From: Methylobacterium nodulans ORS 2060
GTDB taxonomy: Bacteria > Pseudomonadota > Alphaproteobacteria > Rhizobiales > Beijerinckiaceae
Reading direction: 5' to 3'
Length of the DNA stretch: 64,000 bases
NCBI RefSeq assembly: GCF_000022085.1
Contig: NC_011894.1
Location: 3,499,501-3,563,500 of the forward strand
The position numbers were made by a program, and so were the translations under genes. Of this stretch, positions 52,675 to 61,541 are shown one piece after another. The notes beneath the pieces are model-generated. The model searched no databases. It had not been told where the DNA came from and saw nothing but the letters and a program-made list of their open reading frames with translations. Position 1 is the stretch's first letter. Every line of letters begins with the position of its first letter.

Positions 52675-53559
52675 TTATTGGCAAGCCGAGCGCTTCATCT
52701 CGTTCTCGAGCCAGCCGACCAAGCATTTCAGGTCCGTCCGGGACTGCAGATGCTCGGCGATCCACAGCTCCAGGCGATGCGGGCCGGGCGTGAAGCCGAA
52801 CGGCGCCACGAGATGTCCGGCTCGGATCTCGCTCTCGACGAGGAGACGAGGGGCCAGCGCGAGCCCCAGCCCACAGGCCGCGGCCTGGATGACGAGATAG
52901 AAATGGCCGTAGCTCTCGTGCGGGACGACGCCGAGATTGCGGCGGCCGATCGCCTCCGCCCACTCGATCCAGGCATTCGGCCGCGTAGCCGTCGCCAGGA
53001 TCCGGGCCCGTGCCAAGTCATCGGGACTCTCCAGGCCGAGGCGGGACGCGTAGTCCGGATGGCAGACCGGGCCGATCTCCTCGATGATCAGTCGTTTCGC
53101 CCGGGCCGTCGCCGGCGGGCGGTACATGCTGTTGCGGATCGCCACGCTGATTTCGTCGCGGATGAAGTCGACCTCGCCGAAGCTGATGTTGAGGCGCAGC
53201 TCGATATTCGGATTATTCTGCTTGAAGGTTTCGAGCCGCGGGATCAGCCAGTACATCATGATGGTGGCTGAGCACGACAGGGTCAGCGGCCCGGGCTGAA
53301 CGCGCGAGACCGCAAGGTGGATCTGGTCGAAAGCCTCGCCGAGGCTGGCTGCGAGCTGCGCGCCCTCCTGGGTCAGCGCCACGGCGCGCGGGAGTCGCTC
53401 CAGCAGAGGCAGGCCGAACTGCACTTCGAGCGCCTTGATATGACGGCTCACGGCGCCATGCGTGACGCCGAGCTCAGTCGCGGCCGCGCTCATGCTGCCG
53501 AGGCGAGCGGTGACCTCGAAGGCCCGCAGGGCGTTCAGCGGCAGGCGGGACAGCGGCAT
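52675..53559 (-). CDS. LysR-family transcriptional regulator, GcvA-like
   Basis: 294 residues. N-terminal HTH LPLNALRAFEVTARLGSMSA, AATELGVTHGAVSRHIKALE, with the GcvA/AmpR-type variant VSRHIKALEVQFGLPLLERL. Effector domain begins GPLTLSCSATIMMYWLIPRL. It converges on the other LysR gene and reads away from the TRAP/RuBisCO-like cluster starting at 54272. It could control that cluster across the ~700-base gap; this is context only. Confidence 0.92.
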   Translation of the reverse strand: MPLSRLPLNALRAFEVTARLGSMSAAATELGVTHGAVSRHIKALEVQFGLPLLERLPRAVALTQEGAQLAASLGEAFDQIHLAVSRVQPGPLTLSCSATIMMYWLIPRLETFKQNNPNIELRLNISFGEVDFIRDEISVAIRNSMYRPPATARAKRLIIEEIGPVCHPDYASRLGLESPDDLARARILATATRPNAWIEWAEAIGRRNLGVVPHESYGHFYLVIQAAACGLGLALAPRLLVESEIRAGHLVAPFGFTPGPHRLELWIAEHLQSRTDLKCLVGWLENEMKRSACQ

Positions 53560-53914
53560 GGCGAAGCCTCCCCGACGATCGGCGCGGAGCGCGCGGGCGC
53601 GGTGCTGTGAGTTTTAATCACGTATCGCTGCGTCGATGTCGAGTTTCCGGGCGCGGCCCGTCGTGTAATCTGACCCGGAACCAGAACGGTCAGGGTAGGA
53701 AACCGGCGAGGGCTCGAGAGTGCGGCGGCTCGGGAAGCCTCCGCCCCCATTCCCGCTCCCATCCTCGGTGACGCGGCTTCGCGGGCGCGGAGGCGTTCCG
53801 TTGCGGCCCCCGCGACGCGGCGGGCGGCTGCGCCCTGACCTCGGATCCGGTCCCTCGACGGCCCGGACGAACCGAACAGGGAGGAACGCGATGTCCGCGA
53901 TGGCTTCGGCGCGT
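53560..53914. other. Intergenic stretch upstream of the TRAP remnant
   Basis: About 355 bases between the GcvA-like gene start and the TRAP permease remnant. Short arginine/proline-rich frames cross it in all directions, as expected for GC-rich non-coding DNA. I see no gene, hairpin or repeat I would defend. It must contain the promoter of the LysR gene. Confidence 0.5.
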
Positions 53915-54228
53915 GAGCCGAGCTTGTCCGTGGCCGCACCGACGCGCGCCGCAGCTGGCTTGCCGCTCTCGACCGCGGCATCGGGCTCCCGGTCGCAGGG
54001 CCGGCGGCTCCTCCGGTCGCGGTCGAGAGCATCGTGCCGGACTCGCTCCTCGAAGGCATCCCGGCGATCGTGCTGTTCGGCCCGCCCTTCGGGGTCGGCG
54101 ACAGTGCCGCCCGCGCCATCGGCCGGATCCATCCGGATGCCGGCATGCGGCCGATCGTCGGTTCCATCGCCGCCCTCGTGATCGGCCTCGCGATCACGGT
54201 CCCCTGGATCTCGACCGGCTTCCTCTGA
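53915..54228 (+). pseudogene. C-terminal remnant of a TRAP transporter large permease (DctM-like)
   Basis: In one frame, after a stop at 53914, the text reads LFGPPFGVGDSAARAIGRIH, then a hydrophobic helix GSIAALVIGLAITVPWISTG ending FL and stop. The PPFG segment and the terminal helix with a VPW-STGFL ending resemble the last ~55 residues of DctM permeases. Everything upstream that a ~430-residue permease needs is missing. It lies 43 bases before a DctP gene, where dctM would be expected. A short unrelated membrane protein from ATG 54034 (64 residues) is the alternative. Confidence 0.5.
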
Positions 54229-54271
54229 TCTCGCCGCCCCGCCACCCAAGACCGCCCGGGAGGCCAATATC

Positions 54272-55279
54272 ATGTCACGCCTGACGCGCCGCACGATGAT
54301 CCTGGCCGGGGCAGCCGGCCTTGCCGCCCCTTTCGTCGCCCGGGCGGCCGAGCCGGACTTCCGGCTCAAGTTCGGCAACATCGTCTCGGGCGATCATCCG
54401 CTCAACCTCGCCATGGGCCGGGTCCGCGACCGCGTCGCCCAGGAAACGGACGGCAAGGTGACGATCGAGCTGTTCCCCAAGAACCAGCTCGGCTCGGATG
54501 CCGACATGCTGAGTCAGCTGCGCTCCGGCGCGCTCGAACTCTTCGCCCAGACCGGGGTGCTGATGTCGACGCTGGTGCCGGTCGCCTCGATCAGCGGCAT
54601 CGGCTTCGCCTTTCCGAGCTACGACAAGGTCTGGGAGGCGCTCGACGGCCCCCTCGGCCAGCACATCCGGAAGGCCTTCGAGAAGGCGAACCTCGTCTGC
54701 ATGGAGAGGTCGTACAATCACGGCTTTCGCCAGACGACCTCATCCACGAAGCCGATCCGCACGCCGGACGACCTCAACGGCTTCAGGATCCGCGTGCCCC
54801 CGTCCCCGCTCTGGACCTCGATGTTCAAGTCGTTCGGGGCCGCTCCCGTCTCGATTCCCTGGGCCGAGACCTACTCGGCGATGCAGACCAGGATCGCGGA
54901 CGGGCTGGAGCAGCCCCTGATCGGTCTCCTCGTCGACAAGATGTACGAGGTGCAGAAGTACTGCTCGCTCACCAACCACATGTGGGACGGGTTCTGGGTG
55001 CTGGCCAATCGCCGCTTCTGGGACCGCATGCCGCCGAACCTGCGCGACATCGTTCAGCGCAACATCGACCAGGAAGCTCTGGTCCAGCGCAAGGATGTCG
55101 AGCAGATGAATGCGACGCTGCAGTCCAAGCTGCAGTCGCTCGGCCTCCAGTTCTTCGAGGTCAACAACGCCGACTTCCGGCAGCGGCTGGTCTCCTCCGG
55201 CTTCTACCAGGACTGGCAGAAGCGCTACGGCGACGAGGCCTGGGCGCTGCTCGAATCGACCACCGGCAAGCTCGGCTGA
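54272..55279 (+). CDS. TRAP transporter substrate-binding protein DctP
   Basis: 335 residues. N-terminal signal with twin arginine (MSRLTRRTMILAGAAGLAAP). Mature protein: FRLKFGNIVSGDHPLNLAMG, LFPKNQLGSDADMLSQLRSG, the ligand-arginine region LNGFRIRVPPSPLWTSMFKS, FGAAPVSIPWAETYSAMQTR and KYCSLTNHMWDGFWVLANRR. GGGAGG precedes the ATG. No intact DctQ/DctM genes are in the window. A paralogue with matching landmarks is at 59616. Ligands of this family are usually sugar acids or other carboxylates, consistent with the neighbouring kinase. Confidence 0.94.
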   Translation: MSRLTRRTMILAGAAGLAAPFVARAAEPDFRLKFGNIVSGDHPLNLAMGRVRDRVAQETDGKVTIELFPKNQLGSDADMLSQLRSGALELFAQTGVLMSTLVPVASISGIGFAFPSYDKVWEALDGPLGQHIRKAFEKANLVCMERSYNHGFRQTTSSTKPIRTPDDLNGFRIRVPPSPLWTSMFKSFGAAPVSIPWAETYSAMQTRIADGLEQPLIGLLVDKMYEVQKYCSLTNHMWDGFWVLANRRFWDRMPPNLRDIVQRNIDQEALVQRKDVEQMNATLQSKLQSLGLQFFEVNNADFRQRLVSSGFYQDWQKRYGDEAWALLESTTGKLG

Positions 55280-55317
55280 GCTTGCCTCCTTCCCGCGACA
55301 TCATTCGGACATCCCTC

Positions 55318-56106
55318 ATGCGCCTGCAGGATAAGGTTGCGATCGTCTTCGGGGCCGGCTCGGTCGGCCCCGGCTGGGGCAACGGCAAGGCGACGGCGAC
55401 GCTGTTCGCCCGCAACGGGGCCGAGGTCGTCTGCGTCGACATCAACCGGGAGGCCGCCGAGGAGACGGCGGGGATCATCGCCCGCGAGGGCGGCCGAGGC
55501 GCGGCCGCCGCCTGCGACGTGACCGATTCCGCGGGCGTCAAGGCGGTCGTCGACGAAGCCATCGACCGGCACGGCCGCATCGACATCCTGCACAACAATG
55601 TCGGCTACGCGACGATGGGCGGTCCGATCGAGCTCGACGAGGCCGCCTGGCACCGGACGATCGATCTCAACGTCACGAGCTGCTTTCTCACCTGCAAGCA
55701 CGTGCTGCCGCACATGCTCGCACGGCGCGCGGGCGCGATCGTCAACGTCTCCTCAATCGCGGCGGTGCGCTACACCGGCTACCCCTACGCCGCCTACTAC
55801 GCGGCCAAGGCGGCGGTGAACAACTTCACCATGGGCCTCGCGCTGCAATATGCGCGCGACGGTATCCGGGTGAACGCGATCATGCCCGGGCTGATGAACA
55901 CGCCGCTGATCTTCCAGCAGATCTCCGGCCAATATGCCGATGCCGAGGAGATGGTGAGGGCCCGCGATGCCGCCTGCCCCACCGGCCGGATGGGCACCGC
56001 CTGGGACATCGCCAAGGCGGCCCTGTTCCTCGCCTCCGACGACGCCGCCTACATCACCGGCGTGAGCCTGCCCGTCGACGGCGGCCTCTCGTGCCGGGCC
56101 GCGTGA
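55318..56106 (+). CDS. Short-chain dehydrogenase/reductase with variant cofactor loop
   Basis: 262 residues. SDR fold with NNVGYATMGGPIEL, VNVSSIAAVRYTGYPYAAYY then AAKAAV (Ser, Tyr-x3-Lys) and NAIMPGLMNTPL. The cofactor loop is unusual: KVAIVFGAGSVGPGWGNGKA instead of TGxxxGIG, with a longer glycine-rich insert. VCVDINREAAEE suggests NAD(H). It begins 38 bases after dctP and is followed six bases later by the RuBisCO-like gene, so it belongs to that operon. Probably oxidises a sugar acid or polyol intermediate. Confidence 0.9.
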   Translation: MRLQDKVAIVFGAGSVGPGWGNGKATATLFARNGAEVVCVDINREAAEETAGIIAREGGRGAAAACDVTDSAGVKAVVDEAIDRHGRIDILHNNVGYATMGGPIELDEAAWHRTIDLNVTSCFLTCKHVLPHMLARRAGAIVNVSSIAAVRYTGYPYAAYYAAKAAVNNFTMGLALQYARDGIRVNAIMPGLMNTPLIFQQISGQYADAEEMVRARDAACPTGRMGTAWDIAKAALFLASDDAAYITGVSLPVDGGLSCRAA

Positions 56107-56111
56107 CCGCC

Positions 56112-57389
56112 ATGGACCTGCACCAGACCCTTCCCGCCCCGCTGCGCATCGAGGCCGACTACCTGCTCGAGACCGTGATCGACCCGCGCCGGGCGGCCGA
56201 GATCATGGCGGGCGAGCAGTCGAGCGGCACCTTCGTGCCGGTCCCGGGCGAGACGCCGGAGCTGAAGGAGCGCTCGGCGGCCCGCATCGAGCGCCTCGAC
56301 CTCCTCGACGATGCGGTGGACGCGCCCTCGCTGCCCTCCGCCGGCACCGCGCCGTCCGCCCGGCCGCGGCGGGCTCGCGTCACCCTGTCCTGGCCCCTCG
56401 ACAATCTGGGGCCGTCGCTCCCCAACCTCCTCGCGACGGTGGCGGGCAACCTGTTCGAGCTGAAGCCCGTCACCGGGCTTCGCCTCCTCGACATCCGCCT
56501 GCCTGCCGCCTTCGCGCAGGCCTATCCGGGCCCGCGCTTCGGGATCGCCGGCACGCGGCGGCTCGCCGGCGTCGAGGGGAGGCCCCTGATCGGGACGATC
56601 GTCAAGCCGAGCGTCGGCTTCGGCCCCGCGGAGACCGCCGCCCTCGTCGCCACCCTGTGCGCGGGCGGGATCGACTTCATCAAGGATGACGAGCTGCAGG
56701 CGGACGGGCCGCACTGCCCCTTCGATGCGCGGGTGCGCGCCGTGATGCGCGTCGTCAACGCGCATGCGGACCGCACCGGCAAGAAGGTGATGGTCGCCTT
56801 CAACCTCACCGGCGACCTCGACCAGATGCGCCGCCGGCACGACCTCCTGGTCGCGGAGGGCGCGACCTGCCTGATGGCGAGCCTGAACTCGGTCGGGCTC
56901 GTCGGGATGATCGAGCTCGGCCGCTTCAGCGCGCTGCCGATCCACGCCCACCGCAACGGCTGGGGCTATCTCTCGCGCCACCCGCTGCTCGGCTGGTCCT
57001 ACGTCGCATGGCAGAAGATCTGGCGGCTCGCCGGCGCCGACCACATGCATGTCAACGGGCTCGCCAACAAGTTCGCGGAGGACGATGCGAGCGTGGTCGC
57101 CTCGGCGCGCACCTGCCTCACGCCGCTCTTTCCCGACAAGCCGTGCCTTGCCATGCCGGTCTTCTCCTCCGGCCAGTCGGTGCGGCAGGCGCCCGGTACC
57201 TATCAGGCGCTCGGCTCCACCGACCTGATCGTCACCGCGGGCGGGGGCATCATGGCCCATCCGGGCGGGCCGGCGGCGGGCGTCGCGGCCCTGCGGGAGG
57301 CCTGGGAGGCGGCCGTCGCCGGCATCCCGCTCGACGCCTATGCGCGCGAGCGCCCCAACCTCCAGAGCGCGCTCGGAGCGGCCGCGTGA
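56112..57389 (+). CDS. RuBisCO-like protein (form IV), OiaX-type candidate
   Basis: 425 residues, large-subunit fold. N-terminal domain to ~residue 140, then the barrel. Retained active-site positions: Lys165 (GTIVKPSVGFGP, K175 of RuBisCO), the carbamylated-lysine motif FIKDDE with Lys191, Asp193, Glu194, and PIHAHRNGWG (His278/His280, Arg281). The residue matching K177 is serine and the loop-6 region reads VNGLANKFAEDD. So it should bind Mg and activate a lysine but not fix CO2. Directly followed by a DUF1537 kinase, the arrangement of OiaX/OiaK, where the RuBisCO-like enzyme cleaves 3-oxo-isoapionate 4-phosphate. ATG at 56112 chosen; a GTG at 56091 overlaps the SDR. Confidence 0.88.
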   Translation: MDLHQTLPAPLRIEADYLLETVIDPRRAAEIMAGEQSSGTFVPVPGETPELKERSAARIERLDLLDDAVDAPSLPSAGTAPSARPRRARVTLSWPLDNLGPSLPNLLATVAGNLFELKPVTGLRLLDIRLPAAFAQAYPGPRFGIAGTRRLAGVEGRPLIGTIVKPSVGFGPAETAALVATLCAGGIDFIKDDELQADGPHCPFDARVRAVMRVVNAHADRTGKKVMVAFNLTGDLDQMRRRHDLLVAEGATCLMASLNSVGLVGMIELGRFSALPIHAHRNGWGYLSRHPLLGWSYVAWQKIWRLAGADHMHVNGLANKFAEDDASVVASARTCLTPLFPDKPCLAMPVFSSGQSVRQAPGTYQALGSTDLIVTAGGGIMAHPGGPAAGVAALREAWEAAVAGIPLDAYARERPNLQSALGAAA

Positions 57390-58753
57390 CCGCCCCGCGC
57401 CCCCTGCGGGACGGGCCCCTCGTCGGCTTCTACGGCGACGACCTCACCGGTTCCTCGGCCGCCATGGAGGTGCTGGCCTTCGCCGGGCTCGAGACCGTGC
57501 TGTTCCTCCAGCCCCCCTCGCCCGAGCGGCTCGGCGCCTTCGCCTCCGCCCGGGCGGTCGGCATCGCCGGCATGGCGCGCTCGCAGCCGCCGGACTGGAT
57601 GGACCGCCACCTGCCGCCCGTGTTCCGGCTCCTCGCCGCGCTCGGGGCGCCGGTCTGCCACTACAACGTCTGCTCGACCTTCGATTCGGCGCCGCATGTG
57701 GGCTCGATCGGGCGCGCGGCGGAGATCGGCGCCGCCGTCCTCAATCCCACCTGGATCCCGATGGTCGTCGCCGATCCCGGGATGGGCCGCTACCAGAGCT
57801 TCGGCAACCTCTTCGCCATGGCGGGCGAGATCGGGCACCGCCTCGACCGCCATCCGACCATGGCGCGCCATCCCATCACGCCGATGAACGAGGCGGATCT
57901 CCGGCGCCACCTCGCCCGCCAGACCGCCCTGCCGATCGGCCTCGTCGACTTCGTGGCGATGAAGCGGGGCGAGGCGGAGGCGCGGCTCGCCCGCGAGCGC
58001 GAGGCGGGTGCCCGCATCGTTTCCCTCGACATGCTCGACCGCGAGACCCTGGTCGAGGCCGGGCGGCTGATCTGGGAGCGGGGCGGCGCCCCCGTCTTCG
58101 GGATCGGCTCGCAAGGGTTCGAGGCGGCCCTCGTCGCCTATTGGCGCGCGGCCGGGCTCCTCCCCGCGGCACCCACCCCGGCCCGCCCGCCCGCGGTCGC
58201 GCGGATCGCCTGCGTGTCGGGCTCGGTTTCGCCCGGCACTGCGGCCCAGATCGCCTTCGCGCTCGATCACGGCTTTGCGGGCATCCGGCTCGACGCGACG
58301 CGCGCGGTCGATGCGGCCGAATGGGAGCGCGAGACCGGGCGCGCGGCCGAGCAGGCGCTCGCCGAACTCGGGCAGGGCCGCGACCCGCTCGTCTTCACGG
58401 CCTTCGGACCCGACGACCCCGCCGTGGCGGCCCTGCGCAGGGCCGTGCGCAACGCGGGCGAGACGCCCGAGGCCGTCAACGACCGCATCGGCGCCGGGCT
58501 CGGCGCGATCCTGCACCGGGTCGTGCGGGAGGCGCGGCTCACCCGCGCGGTGATCGCGGGCGGCGACACCTCCGGCCGGGCCGCCGCCATGCTCGGCATC
58601 GACGCGCTCACGGCGCTTGCCCCCATGGCACCGGGCTCGCCGCTCTGCCGGGCCCACGGCGCGGACGGCGCGCCCGAGGGGCTGGAGGTGGCACTCAAGG
58701 GCGGCCAGGTCGGCCGCCCCGACTTCTTCCAGGCGGTCAAGCGCGGCGCCTGA
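57386..58753 (+). CDS. DUF1537-family acid-sugar kinase, OiaK-type candidate
   Basis: 455 residues. Four-carbon acid sugar kinase family. N-terminal substrate domain starts VGFYGDDLTGSSAAMEVLAF (DDxTG). The C-terminal nucleotide domain has IACVSGSVSPGTAAQIAFAL, FTAFGPDDPAVAALRRAV and VIAGGDTSGRAAAMLGIDAL. GTG start at 57386 overlaps the RuBisCO-like stop (GTGA), so the two proteins are translationally coupled and almost certainly act in sequence: phosphorylation of an oxo sugar acid, then cleavage. Known family substrates include erythronate, threonate, 3-oxo-tetronate and 3-oxo-isoapionate. Confidence 0.9.
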   Translation: MTAPRPLRDGPLVGFYGDDLTGSSAAMEVLAFAGLETVLFLQPPSPERLGAFASARAVGIAGMARSQPPDWMDRHLPPVFRLLAALGAPVCHYNVCSTFDSAPHVGSIGRAAEIGAAVLNPTWIPMVVADPGMGRYQSFGNLFAMAGEIGHRLDRHPTMARHPITPMNEADLRRHLARQTALPIGLVDFVAMKRGEAEARLAREREAGARIVSLDMLDRETLVEAGRLIWERGGAPVFGIGSQGFEAALVAYWRAAGLLPAAPTPARPPAVARIACVSGSVSPGTAAQIAFALDHGFAGIRLDATRAVDAAEWERETGRAAEQALAELGQGRDPLVFTAFGPDDPAVAALRRAVRNAGETPEAVNDRIGAGLGAILHRVVREARLTRAVIAGGDTSGRAAAMLGIDALTALAPMAPGSPLCRAHGADGAPEGLEVALKGGQVGRPDFFQAVKRGA

Positions 58754-58779
58754 GGCTCTGAAACGGGACGGACAGCACG

Positions 58780-59568
58780 ATGAACCAAAGACTTGCCGGC
58801 AAGGTGGCCCTCGTCACGGGCAGCGCGCGCGGCATCGGGCTCGCGATAGCCCGGGCCTTCGCGCGCGAGGGGGCGTCGGTGGTGATCGCCGACGTGAACG
58901 AAGCAAGCGCCGAGGAGGCCGCGTCCGGCCTCCTCCGGGAGGGCGGGCGCGCCATGGCGGTCGCGGTCGACGTCGCCGACCCCACCTCCATCGCCGGCAT
59001 GATGGAGGCGATCCTCCGCCGCCACGGGCGCCTCGACATCCTCGTCAACAATGCCGGGGTCGGGGGCAACACGCCCTTCCTGGAGACGAGCCTCGCCGAC
59101 TGGAACCGCATCATCGGCATCAATCTCACGGGCGCCTTCCTGGTCGCGCAGGCCTGCGCGCGGGAGATGGTGCGGGTCGGCGGCGGCAAGATCGTCAACA
59201 TCGCCTCGCTCTCCGGACAGCGGGGCGGCAACGGGCGGGCCGCCTACGGAGCGGCCAAGGCGGGGCTCGAACTCCTCACCAAGGTGATGGCCGTCGAACT
59301 CGCCGAGCACAACATCAACGTCAACAACATCGCCCCGGGCGCGATCGAAACCGAGATGGCGAAGTTCGCGCACGACGAGGCCACGCGCGCCGCCTACAAC
59401 TACCTGATCCCCATGACCCGCTACGGCACGCCCGAGGAGATCGCGGACGCGGCGGTGTTCCTCTGCTCCGACGAGAGCCGCTACGTCCACGGCCACACGC
59501 TCAACGTCGACGGCGGCTTCCGGGCTGCGGGCCTGATGTTCAAGCGCGCCGCGCCCCCAGCCGCCTGA
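58780..59568 (+). CDS. Short-chain dehydrogenase/reductase
   Basis: 262 residues, classical SDR. Cofactor loop ALVTGSARGIGLAIARAFA, VIADVNEAS (NAD-type acidic residue), LVNNAGVGGNTPF, catalytic NIASLSGQRGGNGRAAYGAA then K (Ser, Tyr-x3-Lys), NNIAPGAIETEM and the C-terminal HTLNVDGGF. It lies 26 bases after the kinase gene and 47 before the second dctP, so it is part of the same operon. Likely oxidises a sugar acid or polyol in the same pathway. Confidence 0.93.
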   Translation: MNQRLAGKVALVTGSARGIGLAIARAFAREGASVVIADVNEASAEEAASGLLREGGRAMAVAVDVADPTSIAGMMEAILRRHGRLDILVNNAGVGGNTPFLETSLADWNRIIGINLTGAFLVAQACAREMVRVGGGKIVNIASLSGQRGGNGRAAYGAAKAGLELLTKVMAVELAEHNINVNNIAPGAIETEMAKFAHDEATRAAYNYLIPMTRYGTPEEIADAAVFLCSDESRYVHGHTLNVDGGFRAAGLMFKRAAPPAA

Positions 59569-59615
59569 GCGGCCGTCCAACACCATAACCAGAACACGAT
59601 CCGCAGGAGGAAACC

Positions 59616-60635
59616 ATGACGATCATCCTGTCGCGGCGGCGCTTCGCGACCTTGGGCGCCACGGCGGTCATCGGGGCGGCGCTCCCCTTACGCTACGCGC
59701 GCGCCGCCGAGTTCACCTTCAAGTGGGGCACGAACGTCCCGGAGACGCACCCGCTCAACGTCCATGCCCGCAAGGCCGCCGCCGCGCTCCAGGAGGCCAC
59801 CGGCGGCAGGGTCGAGCTGCAGCTCTTTCCCAACAACCAGCTCGGGGGCGACTCCGACATGTTCTCGCAGCTGCGCTCCGGCGCGCTCGAATGCTTCACG
59901 CTGTCCGGCGTCAACGTGCTCTCGACGCTCATTCCCGCGGCGGCGATCTCCGGGGTGGGCTTCGCCTTCAAGGATTATCCGACCCTGTGGAGGGCCCTCG
60001 ACGGCCGGCTCGGCGAGCACCTGCGGGGCCAGATCGGCAAGGCCGGCCTCGTCGTCATGGAGAAGATCTGGGACAACGGCTTCCGGCAGATCACGACCAG
60101 CACGCGGCCGGTGGTCACGCCCGCCGACCTCAAGGGCATGAAGATCCGCGTCCCGGTCAGCGCGCTCTGGACCTCCCTGTTCAAGTCGCTCGGCGCCTCG
60201 CCGACCGGCATCAACTTCGCCGAGGTGTATTCCGCCCTGCAGACCAAGATCGTGGATGGGCAGGAGAACCCGCCGGCGATCATCTCGGCGGCGAAGCTCT
60301 ACGAGGTGCAGAAGTACTGCTCGCTCACCAACCACATGTGGGACGGCTGGTGGTTCCTGATGAACCGCCGCGCGTGGGGCCAGCTCCCGCCCGACCTGCA
60401 GGAGACGTTCGCGCGCGTCGTCAATGCGGCGGCGCTCGCCGAACGCCAGGAGGTGGCGCGGCAGAACGACAGCCTGAAGACAGACCTCGCCGCCAAGGGA
60501 CTGATCTTCAACGAGGTCGATCCCGCCCCCTTCCGGGAGACGCTGACGAAGTCCGGCTTCTACAAGGACTGGAAGGCGAAGTTCGGCCCGGAAGCCTGGG
60601 CGATCCTGGAGGACTCGACCGGCGAGCTCGCCTGA
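59616..60635 (+). CDS. TRAP transporter substrate-binding protein DctP (second copy)
   Basis: 339 residues. Twin-arginine signal (LSRRRFATLGATAVIGAALP). Mature landmarks parallel the first copy: FKWGTNVPETHPLNVHARKA, LFPNNQLGGDSDMFSQLRSG, LKGMKIRVPVSALWTSLFKS, LGASPTGINFAEVYSALQTK, YEVQKYCSLTNHMWDGWWFL. AGGAGG lies before the ATG. The two copies clearly belong to one subfamily and flank the SDR/RuBisCO-like/kinase/SDR genes. As with the first copy, no permease partner is present nearby. Confidence 0.94.
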   Translation: MTIILSRRRFATLGATAVIGAALPLRYARAAEFTFKWGTNVPETHPLNVHARKAAAALQEATGGRVELQLFPNNQLGGDSDMFSQLRSGALECFTLSGVNVLSTLIPAAAISGVGFAFKDYPTLWRALDGRLGEHLRGQIGKAGLVVMEKIWDNGFRQITTSTRPVVTPADLKGMKIRVPVSALWTSLFKSLGASPTGINFAEVYSALQTKIVDGQENPPAIISAAKLYEVQKYCSLTNHMWDGWWFLMNRRAWGQLPPDLQETFARVVNAAALAERQEVARQNDSLKTDLAAKGLIFNEVDPAPFRETLTKSGFYKDWKAKFGPEAWAILEDSTGELA

Positions 60636-60674
60636 GCGCGCCGTGATCGGCAACGAACGAGAAGGACGCCGGAT

Positions 60675-61531
60675 ATGCCCGCCATCGCGAGCCGTTTCGC
60701 CGATCTCGACGGCGCGACCCTGCATTACCTCGATGCCGGCGAGGGCGACGCGATCGTCCTCGTGCACGGCATCCCGCAGACCTCCTACGAGTGGCGCCAC
60801 GTGATGCCGCGCCTCGCCGAACGCTACCGGGTGATCGCGCCGGACCTGCGGGGCCTCGGGGATTCCTCCCGGCCGGCGACCGGCTACGACAAGAAGACGC
60901 TCGCGGACGACGTCTGGCAGCTCGTGCGCGGCCGTCTCGGAATCGAGCGCTTCTGTCTCGTCGGCCACGACTGGGGCGGGCCGGTGGCCTTCTCGCTCGC
61001 CGCCCAGCACCCGGAGGCGGTGCGCCCCTCGCCATCCTCGACGTGGTCATCCCGGGCGACGGCGCCGATTTCTCGCAGGGGGAACGGCGCTGGCATCACG
61101 CCTTCTTCCGCACCCTCGACCTGCCGGAGGCGCTCTGTGCCGGGCGCGAGGATCTGGTCGTGCGCTGGCTGTTCGACAATTACGGCCACCGGCCGACCTG
61201 CATCCCGGCGGAGGACCAGCGCGAGTACCTGCGCACCTACACGACCTTCGGGGCCTTCCGGGCCATGCTCGCCTTCTACCGTGCCCTGCCGGTGGATGCC
61301 GAGGACAACCGGGCGGTCCTCGCCCGCAACGGCAAGCTCCGGATGCCGGTGCTGGCGCTCGGCGGCGAGAAGAGCTTCGGGCGCGGGATGGAATGCATCG
61401 AGTCCCTGCGGCGCGTCGCCGAGGACGTGCGGGGCGGCGTCGTGAAGGATTGCGGGCACTGGATCCCGGAGGAGCAGCCGGAGGTGCTGTGCGACGAACT
61501 CCTCCGCTTCTTCGGCAAGGAGGCCGGCTGA
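60675..61531 (+). pseudogene. Alpha/beta-hydrolase (epoxide hydrolase/haloacetate dehalogenase-like), frameshifted
   Basis: The first ~117 codons read HYLDAGEGDAIVLVHGIPQT, VIAPDLRGLGDSSRPATGYD, the nucleophile elbow FCLVGHDWGGPVAFSLAAQH. After PEAVR near 61025 the frame is lost and the expected continuation LAILDVVIPGDGADFSQGER, RWHHAFFRTLDLPEALCAGR and the catalytic-histidine end VVKDCGHWIPEEQPEVLCDE runs in the next frame to 61531. One missing base in GTGCGCCCCTCGCC (61021-61034) explains it. All catalytic residues remain across the two frames, so this is either a recent mutation or a sequencing error. Would be ~285 residues. Confidence 0.85.
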
Positions 61532-61541
61532 CGGGGCGGCC

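Noticed and set aside
56112..57389. True CO2-fixing RuBisCO large subunit
   Set aside because: The residue matching K177 is serine, the loop-6 region is not of the GKLEGE type, and no small subunit or phosphoribulokinase is nearby.
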